Assembly (NCBI GenBank): GCA_934589145.1
Contig: CAKTNW010000007.1
Location: 17,692 to 81,691, forward strand
Source of the DNA: an uncultured Oscillospiraceae bacterium
Lineage (GTDB): Bacteria > Bacillota > Clostridia > Oscillospirales > Oscillospiraceae
Length of the DNA: 64,000 nt
Direction: 5' to 3'
Part shown: piece after piece, positions 56,354-64,000 of the stretch
Layout: each line of letters starts with the position of its first letter
Position numbering within the stretch: the stretch's first letter is position 1
The notes under the pieces: generated by a model
What the model saw: the letters and a program-made list of their open reading frames with translations, nothing else
Databases searched by the model: none
What the model was told of the DNA's origin: nothing
Program-made: the position numbers and the translations under genes

Positions 56354-58627
56354 TCAGTCCCGCACGGTGGTGTCGCCCAGCCGCACGGTGATGACCGTTC
56401 CGGCGGGCACCTCCGTCCCGGACTCCAGATCCTGGCTGAAGACCAGCACGGTGCTGGACTCGGAGCTGGTGGTGCCGGTAAAGCGGATCAGCAGTCCCGC
56501 GTTGGCGGCGATGGTGTTGGCCTGGGCCGCGGTGCAGCCCACCAGCGAGGGTACCTTACACATTTTATCCGATTTCTCGGCCCCAGCATACAGCACCACC
56601 GTGGATTTGCCGGGAATGATGGCACCGCCCACGGGAGTCTGGTCGGTGATGGTCTCGCCGTCGCCCTCCACCTTGCAGGCGAAGCCACGCTCCTTCAGGC
56701 GATCCTTGGCCTCGTCCACCGACATGCCGATGACGTTGGGCACCGTGGTGTCCACGCCCATCAGCTCCTCGGCGCTGTAACTGGGCTCGATGCCCAGATA
56801 GGGCAGGATCTCCTCCATGATGTGGCTGGCGGTGGGCGCCACCATGTTGCCGCCGGACACATAGGTGCCGGTGGAGCGGCTGGGGGTGTCCATGGTGATC
56901 AGCATCATGATCTGGGGATCGTCCGCCGGCGCGAAGCACAGGAAGGACACCACCACGTCGCCGGTCTGGCCCTTATCGGCCGTACCGGTCTTGCCGCCGA
57001 TGCGGTAGCCCGCCACCTGGCCGTTTTTGCCGGTGCCGCTGGCCACCACGTATTCCAGGCACTCCCGCACGGTGGCGGAGGTCTCCTCGCTGATGACCTG
57101 GCGCACCGGGGTGTCGTCGTGCTGCCAGATGACGTTGCCGTCGCTGTCGGTGATCTGCTTGGCGAAATGGGGGGTATAGAGATAGCCGCCGTTGACGCAG
57201 GCCGCCTGGGCGGCGATCAGCGCCAGGGGCGTCACGGTGAAGTTCTGGCCGAAGGCGTAGCAGGCCAGGTCGAGCTGGGTGAAGTTGGCGTCGGCGGCGA
57301 ACACGCCGGTGGCCTCGCCGCCCAGATCCACGCCGGTGGGGGACATGATGCCGAAGGAGCGCATGTACTGATAGAACTTCTCCGTCCCCAGCTTCAGGCC
57401 GTAGGAGATGAAGGCCGGGTTGCAGGAGTTGCCCACCGACTGCTCCAGGGTCTGCAGGCCGTGGCCCGCCTTGTTGGAGCAGTGGATGGTGTGGCCGGAG
57501 ATGTTCACAGAGCCGCCGCAGTTGACGGTGGTGTTCATGTCGATGAGACCCTCCTCCAGCGCGGCGGACAGGGTCAGGATCTTGAAGGTGGAGCCGGGCT
57601 CATAGGTGTCGTTCAGCGCCTTGTTGCGCCACTGGAGCTGCTGGGCGTCCCCCAGCTCCAGCTCGCCCCGCTCCATCCGCTCTTGCAGCGTCTTGTCGGT
57701 GACGGTGGAGAAGTCGTTCAGGTCGTAGTTGGGATAGGAGGCCATGGCCAGGATGCCGCCGTTGCGCACATCCATGATGATGCCGGTGGCGCCGTTGGCA
57801 GGGGAGTAGGCGTCGCACATGTCGGACATGCCCTTCTCCAGATAGTACTGCACGGTGGCCTCCAGCGTCACCTGCAGCTCGTCGCCGTTCTCCGGGTCAA
57901 AGTACTGGGAGTACTCGTATAAAAGGTCGTTCTGCTGGTTGGCCTTGGCGGTGACCACCAGGCCGGACTTGCCCTGCAGCTCCTTGTCGTACTCCGCCTC
58001 CAGGCCGAACAGGCCCGTGTAGTCGGTGCCCACAAAGCCGATGACCTGGGCCGCCAGGTCGCCGTAGGGATAGTACCGCTTGGCGTCGGTGCTCAGGTAT
58101 ACGCCCTTCACCTTGTTGTCGTTGATGAATTTCCGCACCTGGTCGGCGATGTCCTCGTCCACCCGGTATTTCAGCACCTCGTACATGGAGTCGGTGCGGG
58201 TCATCTTCTTCAGGATGCCCTCCTCGCTGATGTCGAGGATCTTCGCCAGGGTGCTGGCCACCATCTCCTTCGTCCAGGCCGCGGGATTCTCCGTGTCGTT
58301 CAGGGCGTCGTTCATCTCCTTGGGGGAGAGGAAGATGGTCTCGGCCGTGGAGGAGATGGCCAGAATGTTGCCGGAGGCGTCGTAGATGGTGCCCCGGTTG
58401 GCGGTGACCACGCTGCTGCGGGTCTGCTGGCTGACGGCCTTGGCCTGCAGTTCCTCGTGGCGGGTGATCTGCAGGGAATACAGCTTAAAGAACAGCACGA
58501 TGAACATGCCGATGCCCATGATCAGCATCAGCACGAAGGTGCGGCTCTGGATCACCCGGTTGGCCCGGCGGATGGATTCATCCTTCCGGTTGGGATTCTG
58601 GCGGTTCTGGGGGTAGTTCTGCGGCAT
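56354..58627 (-). CDS. SpoVD-type penicillin-binding protein with PASTA domains
   Basis: A 757-residue class b PBP. The N-terminus is basic with one membrane segment (TFVLMLIMGIGMFIVLFFKL, about 29-48), then a dimerisation domain (about 55-270), and a transpeptidase domain: SxxK at YEPGSTFKI (about 340-348), SxN at SVGNSCN (about 390-396) and KTG in GGKTGTADKGQTGD (about 550-563). Two PASTA domains follow (about 625-690, VPNVIGMSVDEAKDRLKERG, and about 695-757, CKVPSLVGCTAAQANTIAAN). This form is shared by SpoVD and the division PBP2x of Firmicutes; the sporulation or division role cannot be fixed. AAAGGAGTG precedes the ATG. Confidence 0.92.
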   Translation of the reverse strand: MPQNYPQNRQNPNRKDESIRRANRVIQSRTFVLMLIMGIGMFIVLFFKLYSLQITRHEELQAKAVSQQTRSSVVTANRGTIYDASGNILAISSTAETIFLSPKEMNDALNDTENPAAWTKEMVASTLAKILDISEEGILKKMTRTDSMYEVLKYRVDEDIADQVRKFINDNKVKGVYLSTDAKRYYPYGDLAAQVIGFVGTDYTGLFGLEAEYDKELQGKSGLVVTAKANQQNDLLYEYSQYFDPENGDELQVTLEATVQYYLEKGMSDMCDAYSPANGATGIIMDVRNGGILAMASYPNYDLNDFSTVTDKTLQERMERGELELGDAQQLQWRNKALNDTYEPGSTFKILTLSAALEEGLIDMNTTVNCGGSVNISGHTIHCSNKAGHGLQTLEQSVGNSCNPAFISYGLKLGTEKFYQYMRSFGIMSPTGVDLGGEATGVFAADANFTQLDLACYAFGQNFTVTPLALIAAQAACVNGGYLYTPHFAKQITDSDGNVIWQHDDTPVRQVISEETSATVRECLEYVVASGTGKNGQVAGYRIGGKTGTADKGQTGDVVVSFLCFAPADDPQIMMLITMDTPSRSTGTYVSGGNMVAPTASHIMEEILPYLGIEPSYSAEELMGVDTTVPNVIGMSVDEAKDRLKERGFACKVEGDGETITDQTPVGGAIIPGKSTVVLYAGAEKSDKMCKVPSLVGCTAAQANTIAANAGLLIRFTGTTSSESSTVLVFSQDLESGTEVPAGTVITVRLGDTTVRD

Positions 58628-58675
58628 AACGGCACTCCTTTTTGCGGCGGGAAAACGGGGTTATGGAAAGGCCAA

Positions 58676-58711
58676 AGCAAGGAGCAAGAATCTGGCTTCT
58701 CACTCCTTGCT
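58676..58711. promoter_or_regulatory. Stem-loop between ftsL and the PBP gene
   Basis: AGCAAGGAG and CTCCTTGCT pair, with inner bases partly paired (GAGAA/TTCTT). No T run follows on the minus strand, so it may be an RNA processing or pausing site inside the cluster. Confidence 0.55.
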
Positions 58712-58732
58712 GTTGAAAACTATACGGTGGGC

Positions 58733-59272
58733 TCAGCGGAAATATTCCCACAGGGACAGCGCGCCCTCCTTGACGGCAGCGGCGGCCTTGTCCATCAGTC
58801 CCGGCTCACCGCTGTATACCACGGCGGTGTCGGAGCCGCCCAGGTCGATGTACTGGATCTGGCCGGAGGTGGGCTTGGACATACCCGCCTCCTCGGCGGC
58901 GGCCTTGACGGTGGCCAGGTCGAAGGTCTTTTCGTACTCCGTCAGCAGGGAGACGTGCTCCTCCTCCAGGGTGGCCAGCTCACTTTTGATGGTGGATACA
59001 TGGTTGGACACGGTGGTCAACTGTACATAGCTGTACAGCAGCACCATCACCAGCGCGCACACCACCGCGATGCCGCCCATCAGCAGCGCCGAGGGACGGG
59101 CCTTGGCCTGTGCCTGGGGCTGGCGGCGGGGCTGGGTCTGCTCCTTGGGCTGGGCCTTGCGCTCCGGCATGGCCCCTGCCTCCTCCAACTGGCGCTCGCG
59201 AACCAGCGTATCCAGATCGTAGGCCAGGTTGCCGTATACGATTTTCATATTGCGGCGGCGTTCGTCAGTCAT
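58733..59272 (-). CDS. ftsL: FtsL-like division protein
   Basis: A 179-residue bitopic protein in the ftsL position, between rsmH and the PBP gene. The N-terminal half is cytoplasmic and Gln/Pro/Lys-rich (PKEQTQPRRQPQAQAKARPS, about 42-61). One membrane segment follows (LLMGGIAVVCALVMVLLYSYV, about 63-83), then a leucine-zipper-type coiled coil (SNHVSTIKSELATLEEEHVS, about 90-109) and a short tail with ATVKAAAEEAGMSKP. This layout defines FtsL/DivIC family proteins, which are poorly conserved in sequence, so gene order carries weight. Gram-positive members bind DivIC and FtsQ. Confidence 0.82.
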   Translation of the reverse strand: MTDERRRNMKIVYGNLAYDLDTLVRERQLEEAGAMPERKAQPKEQTQPRRQPQAQAKARPSALLMGGIAVVCALVMVLLYSYVQLTTVSNHVSTIKSELATLEEEHVSLLTEYEKTFDLATVKAAAEEAGMSKPTSGQIQYIDLGGSDTAVVYSGEPGLMDKAAAAVKEGALSLWEYFR

Positions 59273-59311
59273 GGGGAAGGACTTCCTTTCTTCGGTAAAG
59301 TATCGGCGGAC

Positions 59312-60280
59312 TTACAGCTTCTCCGCCACCCGCAGCTTGGCGCTGCGGGCGCGGGGGTTCTCCGCCAGCTCCGCCTCGCCCGGAAGGATGGGCTTGCGGG
59401 AGATGAGCTTCATTTTCGGTGTTTTCCCGCATACGCACACGGGAAAGTTGGGGGGACAGGTGCAGCCGGTGGCCAGCTCCTGCATGGTCTTCTTGATGAT
59501 GCGATCCTCCAGCGAGTGGAAGGAGATCACCGCCAGGCGGCCGCCCGGATTCAGGTGGTCGCACCCGGCGTGCAGCATGGGGGGCAGGGCATCCAGCTCA
59601 CCGTTGACAGCGATGCGGATGGCCTGAAAGCTGCGCTTGGCGGGATGCTGCTTCTCCCGCAGCGCCTGGGGCGGCATGGCGGACTTGATCACGTCCACCA
59701 ACTGCAGTGTGGTCTCGATGGGGGCGGTCTCCCGCGCCCGGCAGATGCCCTTGGCGATGGCGGGGGCGTAGCGCTCCTCGCCGAAGTCGTAGAGGATGCG
59801 GCGCAGCTCCTCATAGGACCACTGGTTCACCACCTGACGGGCGTCCAGCGCCGCCGTGCGGTCCATCCGCATGTCCAGCGGCGCGTCGTGCATATAGCTG
59901 AAGCCCCGCTGCGCGTCGTCCAGTTGGGGGGAGGACACGCCCAGGTCGAACAGCATGCCGTCGGCGCCGGGGATGTTCAGCTCCTCCAGTATCTCGCCGA
60001 TGCGGTCAAAATTGCTGTGCACCAGCGTCACATGATCCATATAGTCCCGCAGCCGCTCCTGTGCGGCGGCGATGGCGGTCTCGTCCCGGTCGATGCCGAT
60101 CAGGCGTCCCGTGGTCAGCCGTCTGGCGATCTCCAGCGAGTGTCCGGCCCGGCCCAGCGTGCCGTCCACATACACGCCGTCGGGGCGGATGTGCAGTGCC
60201 TCCAGGCATTCCGCCAGCAGCACCGGCCGGTGGCCATAGGAGAGATCCTCCTGTACGTTGTGGTTCAGCTCTATGGTCAC
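59312..60280 (-). CDS. rsmH: 16S rRNA m4C1402 methyltransferase
   Basis: A 322-residue SAM-dependent enzyme methylating N4 of C1402 in 16S rRNA. Landmarks are HRPVLLAECLEALHIRPDGV (about 17-36), YVDGTLGRAGHS (about 37-48, the SAM loop), LFDLGVSSPQLDDAQRGFSY (about 110-129) and the C-terminal VISFHSLEDRIIKK (about 253-266), all diagnostic for RsmH/MraW. Basic Cys/His end region (CTCPPNFPVCVCGK, about 275-288) is also usual. It overlaps mraZ by 4 bases. Confidence 0.96.
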   Translation of the reverse strand: MTIELNHNVQEDLSYGHRPVLLAECLEALHIRPDGVYVDGTLGRAGHSLEIARRLTTGRLIGIDRDETAIAAAQERLRDYMDHVTLVHSNFDRIGEILEELNIPGADGMLFDLGVSSPQLDDAQRGFSYMHDAPLDMRMDRTAALDARQVVNQWSYEELRRILYDFGEERYAPAIAKGICRARETAPIETTLQLVDVIKSAMPPQALREKQHPAKRSFQAIRIAVNGELDALPPMLHAGCDHLNPGGRLAVISFHSLEDRIIKKTMQELATGCTCPPNFPVCVCGKTPKMKLISRKPILPGEAELAENPRARSAKLRVAEKL

Positions 60281-60693
60281 AGTCCCAGCTCCTCCATGGC
60301 CTGCTCCAGCGACCCGTCGCTGAGGGCGGCCTCTTCGATCTCGGCCCAGCGTTGGGCGTTCCAGATCTCGGCCCGGTCAAACATGCCGATGATGACCACT
60401 TCTTTTTCCAGTTGCGCGTGATGGCGCAGCTTCTGGGGCAGCAGGATGCGGCCCTGTGCGTCCGGCTCACAGTCGGCGGCCAGGGCGAACATGGCCCGCA
60501 GGCTCTTCACCTTGCTGAAGCTCATGTCCTTCAGCTTGTCCAGAATGGCGTTCCAGCTCTCGTCCGAGTACACGGACAGGCAGTGATCCTGGCCCACCGT
60601 CACATGGAAGGTGCCGCCCAGCTCCTCGCGCAGCTTGGCGGGGATGAACAGACGGCCCTTGGCGTCGATGGAGTGGGTATATTGACCTGTCAT
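60277..60693 (-). CDS. mraZ: Division/cell wall cluster regulator MraZ
   Basis: A 138-residue AbrB-like DNA-binding protein that represses the dcw operon. Two MraZ repeats are visible: GQYTHSIDAKGRLFIPAKLR (about 3-22) and the later AADCEPDAQGRILLPQKLRH (about 75-94), each with the D-x-K/Q-G-R signature. ATG at 60693 with GAGGTG at good spacing is chosen; another in-frame ATG lies 6 bases upstream. TGGGG-type direct repeats in the leader (around 60728-60772) are possible MraZ boxes, so autoregulation is likely. It is the first gene of the cluster. Confidence 0.95.
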   Translation of the reverse strand: MTGQYTHSIDAKGRLFIPAKLREELGGTFHVTVGQDHCLSVYSDESWNAILDKLKDMSFSKVKSLRAMFALAADCEPDAQGRILLPQKLRHHAQLEKEVVIIGMFDRAEIWNAQRWAEIEEAALSDGSLEQAMEELGL

Positions 60694-60727
60694 GTTCATC
60701 ACCTCTTCCGCGGCGGCCGGAATGTCA

Positions 60728-60775
60728 AACCGTGGGATTACTCCCCACAAATGGGGGCACTTCCCCCACAATTCA
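60728..60775 (-). promoter_or_regulatory. Possible MraZ boxes before mraZ
   Basis: On the minus strand GTGGGG occurs twice, about 21 bases apart, together with complementary CCCCCA and ATCCCAC. MraZ binds spaced TGGG repeats in other bacteria. The GC pairing (GTGGGG/CCCCCA) could also form hairpins. Confidence 0.45.
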
Positions 60776-60789
60776 CCACCACGCTTTTC

Positions 60790-60818
60790 AGTATACATAA
60801 AACGTTTCCGGATTGCAA
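60790..60818 (-). promoter_or_regulatory. Sigma-A promoter of the division and cell wall cluster
   Basis: On the minus strand TTGCAA and TATACT are separated by 17 bases, about 90 bases before mraZ. Confidence 0.8.
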
Positions 60819-60920
60819 GGAGAAATTTTCCTGCCGCCACGGGGCTTTGCCGGTGATTTTTCCAGCATTTTCCTGACAGAAGAACGGTGATAAAACGTGT
60901 GTTTTACTTTCTGAACAATA

Positions 60921-60960
60921 AAAACAGCCATGGCACAAGATGTTGTGCCATGGCTGTCAA
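60921..60960 (-). terminator. Terminator-like palindrome upstream of the cluster
   Basis: ACAGCCATGGCACA and TGTGCCATGGCTGT form a 14-base stem followed by TTTTTATTG on the minus strand. Together with 61044-61071 it insulates the cluster. The stretch 60694-61082 holds no gene, only these signals and the promoter. Confidence 0.75.
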
Positions 60961-61043
60961 ACACCACAAGATGAGCGCTTTTGTGCAAAACGCAGAAATT
61001 TCAAGGTGAAATATGTGTAGTTTTCCACAACGCCCCTGCGGAC

Positions 61044-61071
61044 AAAAAAGCGCTGCCCATTGGGCAGCGCT
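61044..61071 (-). terminator. Terminator of the coaD operon
   Basis: AGCGCTGCCCA and TGGGCAGCGCT form an 11-base stem followed by TTTTTT on the minus strand, 11 bases after the stop at 61083. Confidence 0.9.
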
Positions 61072-61082
61072 AGGGTCAGCTC

Positions 61083-61616
61083 TTATTTCTCCGCGGGCTT
61101 CTGGGGGGCGGCGGTCTCGTCCTTTTTCAGATGCTCCTGGGCGGCCTGCATCTGCTCCTGAGAGGCGGCGCGGAACTGGCTGCGGGAGGTCTGCACCTCC
61201 GCCAGGGCGGCCTGGATGGCCTCCTCCGTGCGGCGCAGGGCGTCCTCGGTGTAGGTGTTGGCCACGCGGTACAGCTCACGGCTGCGCTCCTCGGCCCGGT
61301 GGATGATGTCGGCGCTCTTCTGCCGCGCCTGCTGGATGACCTCGCTCTCGGAGACGATGGTCTTGGCGTCCAGCTCGGCTTGGCGCATCATCTTCTCCAC
61401 TTCCTTCTTGGCGCCTGCCACATAGTCGTTGCGGGCGGCGATGAGCTCCTTGGCCTTTTTCAGCTCCAGGGGCAGCTTCGAGCGCATCTCGTCCAGGATA
61501 TCCAGGGCCTCGTCCCGGTTGATGGTGCATTTTTCGGCGCTGAAGGCGGCGCTTTTGGCCTCGTCGATCATGTTATAGAGCATGTCGATCAATCGCTGTA
61601 CGTCCTTTTCCTCCAT
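61083..61616 (-). CDS. Coiled-coil hypothetical protein (DivIVA/ATPase-b-like shape)
   Basis: A 177-residue soluble helical protein with no membrane segment. Its middle is a long charged coiled coil (LELKKAKELIAARNDYVAGA, about 50-69, then KKEVEKMMRQAELDAKTIVS), with the Ala-rich heptads and KxxADxIxxxAE pattern (QKSADIIHRAEERSRELYRV, about 99-118) also seen in DivIVA-type and ATP synthase b-subunit-type proteins. The acidic-basic end (KKDETAAPQKPAEK) is probably disordered. It may scaffold a pole or septum protein; a specific function is not known. ATG at 61616 is taken; an alternative GTG at 61628 lacks ribosome binding site room. It overlaps the end of coaD. Confidence 0.8.
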   Translation of the reverse strand: MEEKDVQRLIDMLYNMIDEAKSAAFSAEKCTINRDEALDILDEMRSKLPLELKKAKELIAARNDYVAGAKKEVEKMMRQAELDAKTIVSESEVIQQARQKSADIIHRAEERSRELYRVANTYTEDALRRTEEAIQAALAEVQTSRSQFRAASQEQMQAAQEHLKKDETAAPQKPAEK

Positions 61617-61617
61617 G

Positions 61618-62100
61618 TCAGTGGTCACATCCTTTCATCAATTCCTCCGCCACCGGTGCGGGTACATATTTGGTAAGGGGCTGGCCGTAGCGGATCATCT
61701 CCCGGGCCATGGTGGAGCTGAAATGCTCGAACTCCGCCCGGGCGGGCAGCAGCAGCGTCTCCAGCTCCGGGTCGATGCCCTGGTTGATGCGGGCCATCTG
61801 CAGCTCCGCGTCATAGTCCGTCATGTTGCGCACGCCCTTGACGATGATGTGGGCGCCCTTCAGCCGGGCGTAGTCCGCCAGCAGGCCGGAGAACAGCTCC
61901 ACCTCCGCGTTGGGGATGTGGGCGATGGACTTGCGGATCAGTTCCAGGCGCTTCTCCTGGGTGAACATGGGCTGCTTCTTTTCGCAGTTGACCATCACGC
62001 ACATGTATACCTTGTCAAAGCACCGGGCGGCCCGGCTGAGAATGTCCAGATGGCCCAGCGTAATGGGGTCAAAGCTGCCGGGATAGATGGCGATCTTCAT
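61618..62100 (-). CDS. coaD: Phosphopantetheine adenylyltransferase
   Basis: A 160-residue nucleotidyltransferase making dephospho-CoA from 4'-phosphopantetheine and ATP, the penultimate step of CoA synthesis. The nucleotide signature YPGSFDPITLGHLDI (about 5-19, T-x-G-H) and the C-terminal FSSTMAREMIRYG (about 127-139, the S/T-S-T-x2-R motif) are intact. Length is typical of bacterial CoaD. It overlaps rsmD by 4 bases, an arrangement found in many Firmicutes. Confidence 0.95.
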   Translation of the reverse strand: MKIAIYPGSFDPITLGHLDILSRAARCFDKVYMCVMVNCEKKQPMFTQEKRLELIRKSIAHIPNAEVELFSGLLADYARLKGAHIIVKGVRNMTDYDAELQMARINQGIDPELETLLLPARAEFEHFSSTMAREMIRYGQPLTKYVPAPVAEELMKGCDH

Positions 62101-62654
62101 AGGGTGTCCTCGTTTCCGCTGCGGTGATAGACGCTCAGCTTGATCTTGCCATACCGGTACTGACGATACAGCGCGTAGGGGGGTGCCAGTGCCGGCAATT
62201 CCGTCTCCACGGCACTTTCCGCCACAATTATACCATGTTCGCGGCAAATGTCAAATGCCGCGATGTCCTCCAGCGCCTTTACCAGCAGGCCGGAGGCGTA
62301 GGGGGGATCCAGGAAGATCAGGTCGAACTTCTCGCCGCTCTTCAGATAGGCCATGGCGTCGCCGCTTCTGACGATGGCGCTGTCCGTCAGGCCGCAGACC
62401 TGTAAGTTCTCGCGGATCAGCTTCACGGCGTCATTGCGCTGGTCGATGAACACGCACTGCTTCGCGCCGCGGCTCAGGGCCTCAATGCCCAGTTGGCCCG
62501 TTCCGGCGAACAGATCCAGCACCCGGCGTCCCTCGATATCAAACTGGATGATGGAGAACAGGCTCTCCTTTACCTTGCCGGTGGTGGGGCGGGTCTCCAT
62601 GCCCTCCAGCTCCTTCAGTCGGCGGCCACGGGCCGTTCCGGTGATGACTCTCAT
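62097..62654 (-). CDS. rsmD: 16S rRNA m2G966 methyltransferase
   Basis: A 185-residue SAM-dependent enzyme methylating N2 of G966 in 16S rRNA. The opening MRVITGTARGRRLKELEG is the family start, VLDLFAGTGQLGIEALSRG (about 45-63) is the SAM loop, and DLIFLDPPYASG (about 112-123) is the catalytic D-P-P-Y. It overlaps its neighbours by 4 bases at each end, so coaD-rsmD-phosphodiesterase are co-translated. Confidence 0.95.
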   Translation of the reverse strand: MRVITGTARGRRLKELEGMETRPTTGKVKESLFSIIQFDIEGRRVLDLFAGTGQLGIEALSRGAKQCVFIDQRNDAVKLIRENLQVCGLTDSAIVRSGDAMAYLKSGEKFDLIFLDPPYASGLLVKALEDIAAFDICREHGIIVAESAVETELPALAPPYALYRQYRYGKIKLSVYHRSGNEDTL

Positions 62655-63499
62655 TTTTCCGTCCCCCTTGGGTCAAAGCGTTCAAAGATAGGCAGCGCGC
62701 CCGCCTCCTCGGCGGCGTCCATGTCCGCCCGGCTGCGGATGGTCCAACTGAATTCCTGAGTGCCGTACAGGGCACGGCACAGCTTCAGGGACAGGCTGCC
62801 CCTGTCCTCGAACCGGTAGGCGATGAAATCGGGCCTTGTGCGGCAGTTCAGCAGCAGGTTACTCAGCACCCAGCGCACCGCGCCCGGCAGGCTCTTGCCG
62901 TCGCCGTGGCGGTCAAAATTCTCGGATAGCTGGCCCCGCACCACGTCGGGCCGGTTCTGCCACAGCCACATGAGGCACCGGGGGTCAAAGGACTCCATGC
63001 AGTAGGTGACGCTGCGGTGCTTGTCCAGCAGCTTGCAGGCGGCGGCGGCCAGGGCGTCGGCGTTGCCCCGCTCGGCCTTCAGCTCCACGATCAGCGGCGC
63101 CTTTCCCGCGAAGATGGGCAGTACCTCCTCCAGCAGAGGGATGTGATACTCGGTGCCCTCCAGCTTGTACTGCTGAAGATCCTCCGCCGTCAGATCCTCG
63201 ATCTCCACGTCCACGCCGGCGGTGCGCAGTAGGGAAGCGTCGTGGATCACCGCCAGATGACCGTCCTTCATCAGGTGAACATCCAGCTCCGCGCCGAAGC
63301 CGCACTGGACGGCACGCTTGAAGGCGGGGATGGAGTTTTCGGGGATGCGGGGCTTGTCGTGAAAGCCCCGGTGGGCATAGCGCCAGCCCTGGAATTTCTT
63401 CCAGTCCCGGCGGCGATTGCACCGCAGGCACAGGATATACAGCAGCAGAATGAGAATCAAAATTCCCAGAAGGATCCATACGATCGTCATATCAGTCAT
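62651..63499 (-). CDS. Membrane-anchored glycerophosphodiester phosphodiesterase
   Basis: A 282-residue GDPD-family TIM-barrel enzyme splitting glycerophosphodiesters. It begins with one hydrophobic segment (IVWILLGILILILLLYILCL, about 5-24), an unusual addition to the soluble UgpQ form, so the catalytic domain is probably membrane-tethered. The active-site residues are His-Arg-Gly (YAHRGFHDKPRIPENSIPAF, about 41-60), the metal-binding GAELDVHLMKDGHLAVIHD (about 69-87) and the late VELKAERG (about 137-144). It may recycle lipoteichoic acid or phospholipid glycerol. It overlaps the MFS gene by 8 bases. Confidence 0.9.
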   Translation of the reverse strand: MTDMTIVWILLGILILILLLYILCLRCNRRRDWKKFQGWRYAHRGFHDKPRIPENSIPAFKRAVQCGFGAELDVHLMKDGHLAVIHDASLLRTAGVDVEIEDLTAEDLQQYKLEGTEYHIPLLEEVLPIFAGKAPLIVELKAERGNADALAAAACKLLDKHRSVTYCMESFDPRCLMWLWQNRPDVVRGQLSENFDRHGDGKSLPGAVRWVLSNLLLNCRTRPDFIAYRFEDRGSLSLKLCRALYGTQEFSWTIRSRADMDAAEEAGALPIFERFDPRGTEK

Positions 63500-64000
63500 T
63501 CTCCAAATTCTCTAAGGCTTCCAGACCCACCACGGCCTGGGGCTTGCTGTCGCCGTGATGGACGAACAGCATGGTGACAAAGGCCAGCGCCACGAATACA
63601 GTGGCATAGGGGAACAGCACCCGCATGCCCCACTTGTCCATCAGAAGGCCGGACAGCATGGGCGTGGCCACCTGGGCCGCCATGGAGGCGGTGTAGTAAA
63701 AGCCGGTGTACTTGCCCACATTGCCGCCGCTGGACAGCTCCACCACCATGGGGAAGGAGTTCACGTTGATGGTGGCCCAGGCGATACCGGCCAGGGCGAA
63801 CATGGCGTTCATCAGCATGGTGGGGCTCTCGGCATGCAGGAAGCCCGCCACGCCGAAGGCCACCGTTAGCATGATCACGCCCGCCTGGATGGCCCTCTTG
63901 CGGCCCACCTTGCTGGAGATGATGCCCACCGGCAGATAGGCCACGATGGCCGCCGCCTGGGCGATGATCAGCGTCAGGTTATAGTCCTTGTGCAGGATGT
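63492..64000 (-). CDS. MFS transporter, partial
   Basis: The C-terminal 169 residues of a major facilitator transporter; the frame runs unbroken to the window edge, so the N-terminal half is outside. At least five hydrophobic segments are visible. IVAYLPVGIISSKVGRKRAI carries the loop G-x3-D/S-x2-G-R-K/R-x-A that marks the MFS fold (here SSKVGRKRA), and SGLLMDKWGMRVLFPYATVF is a second copy of the motif. The short charged tail (VVGLEALENLEND) is cytoplasmic. The substrate cannot be inferred. Confidence 0.85.
   Translation of the reverse strand, partial: ILHKDYNLTLIIAQAAAIVAYLPVGIISSKVGRKRAIQAGVIMLTVAFGVAGFLHAESPTMLMNAMFALAGIAWATINVNSFPMVVELSSGGNVGKYTGFYYTASMAAQVATPMLSGLLMDKWGMRVLFPYATVFVALAFVTMLFVHHGDSKPQAVVGLEALENLEND

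Noticed and set aside
60961..61043. A small RNA gene between two terminators before the wall cluster
   Set aside because: No promoter or structured core could be seen in the 80 bases; it is probably just spacer.

Overview
The window looks like chromosome from a GC-rich, spore-forming, anaerobic gut clostridium of the Oscillospiraceae type (Oscillibacter/Flavonifractor-like; the genus is an inference). Support: sporulation regulators Spo0A and SigK, a SpoVD-like PBP with PASTA domains, a group-B-like [FeFe]-hydrogenase, cohesin/dockerin surface proteins, the Prp protease with an N-terminally extended L27, perfect Shine-Dalgarno sites and sigma-A promoters, and a high-GC core interrupted by AT-richer islands.

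Layout. 1-4,260 is AT-rich accessory DNA: a truncated membrane-anchored coiled-coil gene, a zinc-ribbon protein, a three-gene operon of unknown function and a decayed fragment. A 74-bp direct repeat, overlapping the 3' end of tRNA-Pro, brackets 1,793-4,340. After three tRNAs comes lplA, then three secreted cohesin-like proteins (one with a dockerin), a hydrogenase, a patch of palindromic intergenic repeats, an ECF sigma/anti-sigma pair and small enzymes (5-15 kb). A LacI-controlled sugar module (isomerase, oxidoreductase, binding protein, ABC ATPase, permease) fills 14.8-22 kb, followed by sigK. At 22.9-25.0 kb a cobalamin-type riboswitch with tandem terminators precedes a secreted DUF4465 (BtuH-like) protein. 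Next are a LysR gene, a zinc/cadmium P-type ATPase with a separate HMA chaperone and an ArsR-AraC fusion regulator, two tRNA-Leu, Sir2, an NhaC-CDF operon and spo0A (25-36.6 kb). 36.6-47.7 kb carries tmcAL, mtnN-luxS, rplU-prp-rpmA, a compact type I toxin-antitoxin-like locus, obg, dinB and an LTA-synthase-like gene. 47.7-60.8 kb is a reduced division and cell wall cluster (mraZ to ftsZ, minus strand) without murC, murD, murF or ftsA. The window ends with coaD, rsmD, a phosphodiesterase and a truncated MFS transporter.

Most notable. (1) At 40,847-41,121 two convergent promoters face a shared terminator, the two predicted RNAs share two repeat blocks, and one encodes a 26-residue peptide whose Shine-Dalgarno is buried in a hairpin: the architecture of Fst/par type I toxin-antitoxin loci with an unfamiliar peptide. 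(2) A promoter, cobalamin aptamer and terminator chain ahead of a surface DUF4465 protein suggests a Gram-positive vitamin B12 capture protein. (3) The tRNA-Pro island carries an unrecognised three-gene operon. No searches or folding programs were run; family calls come from reading motifs.
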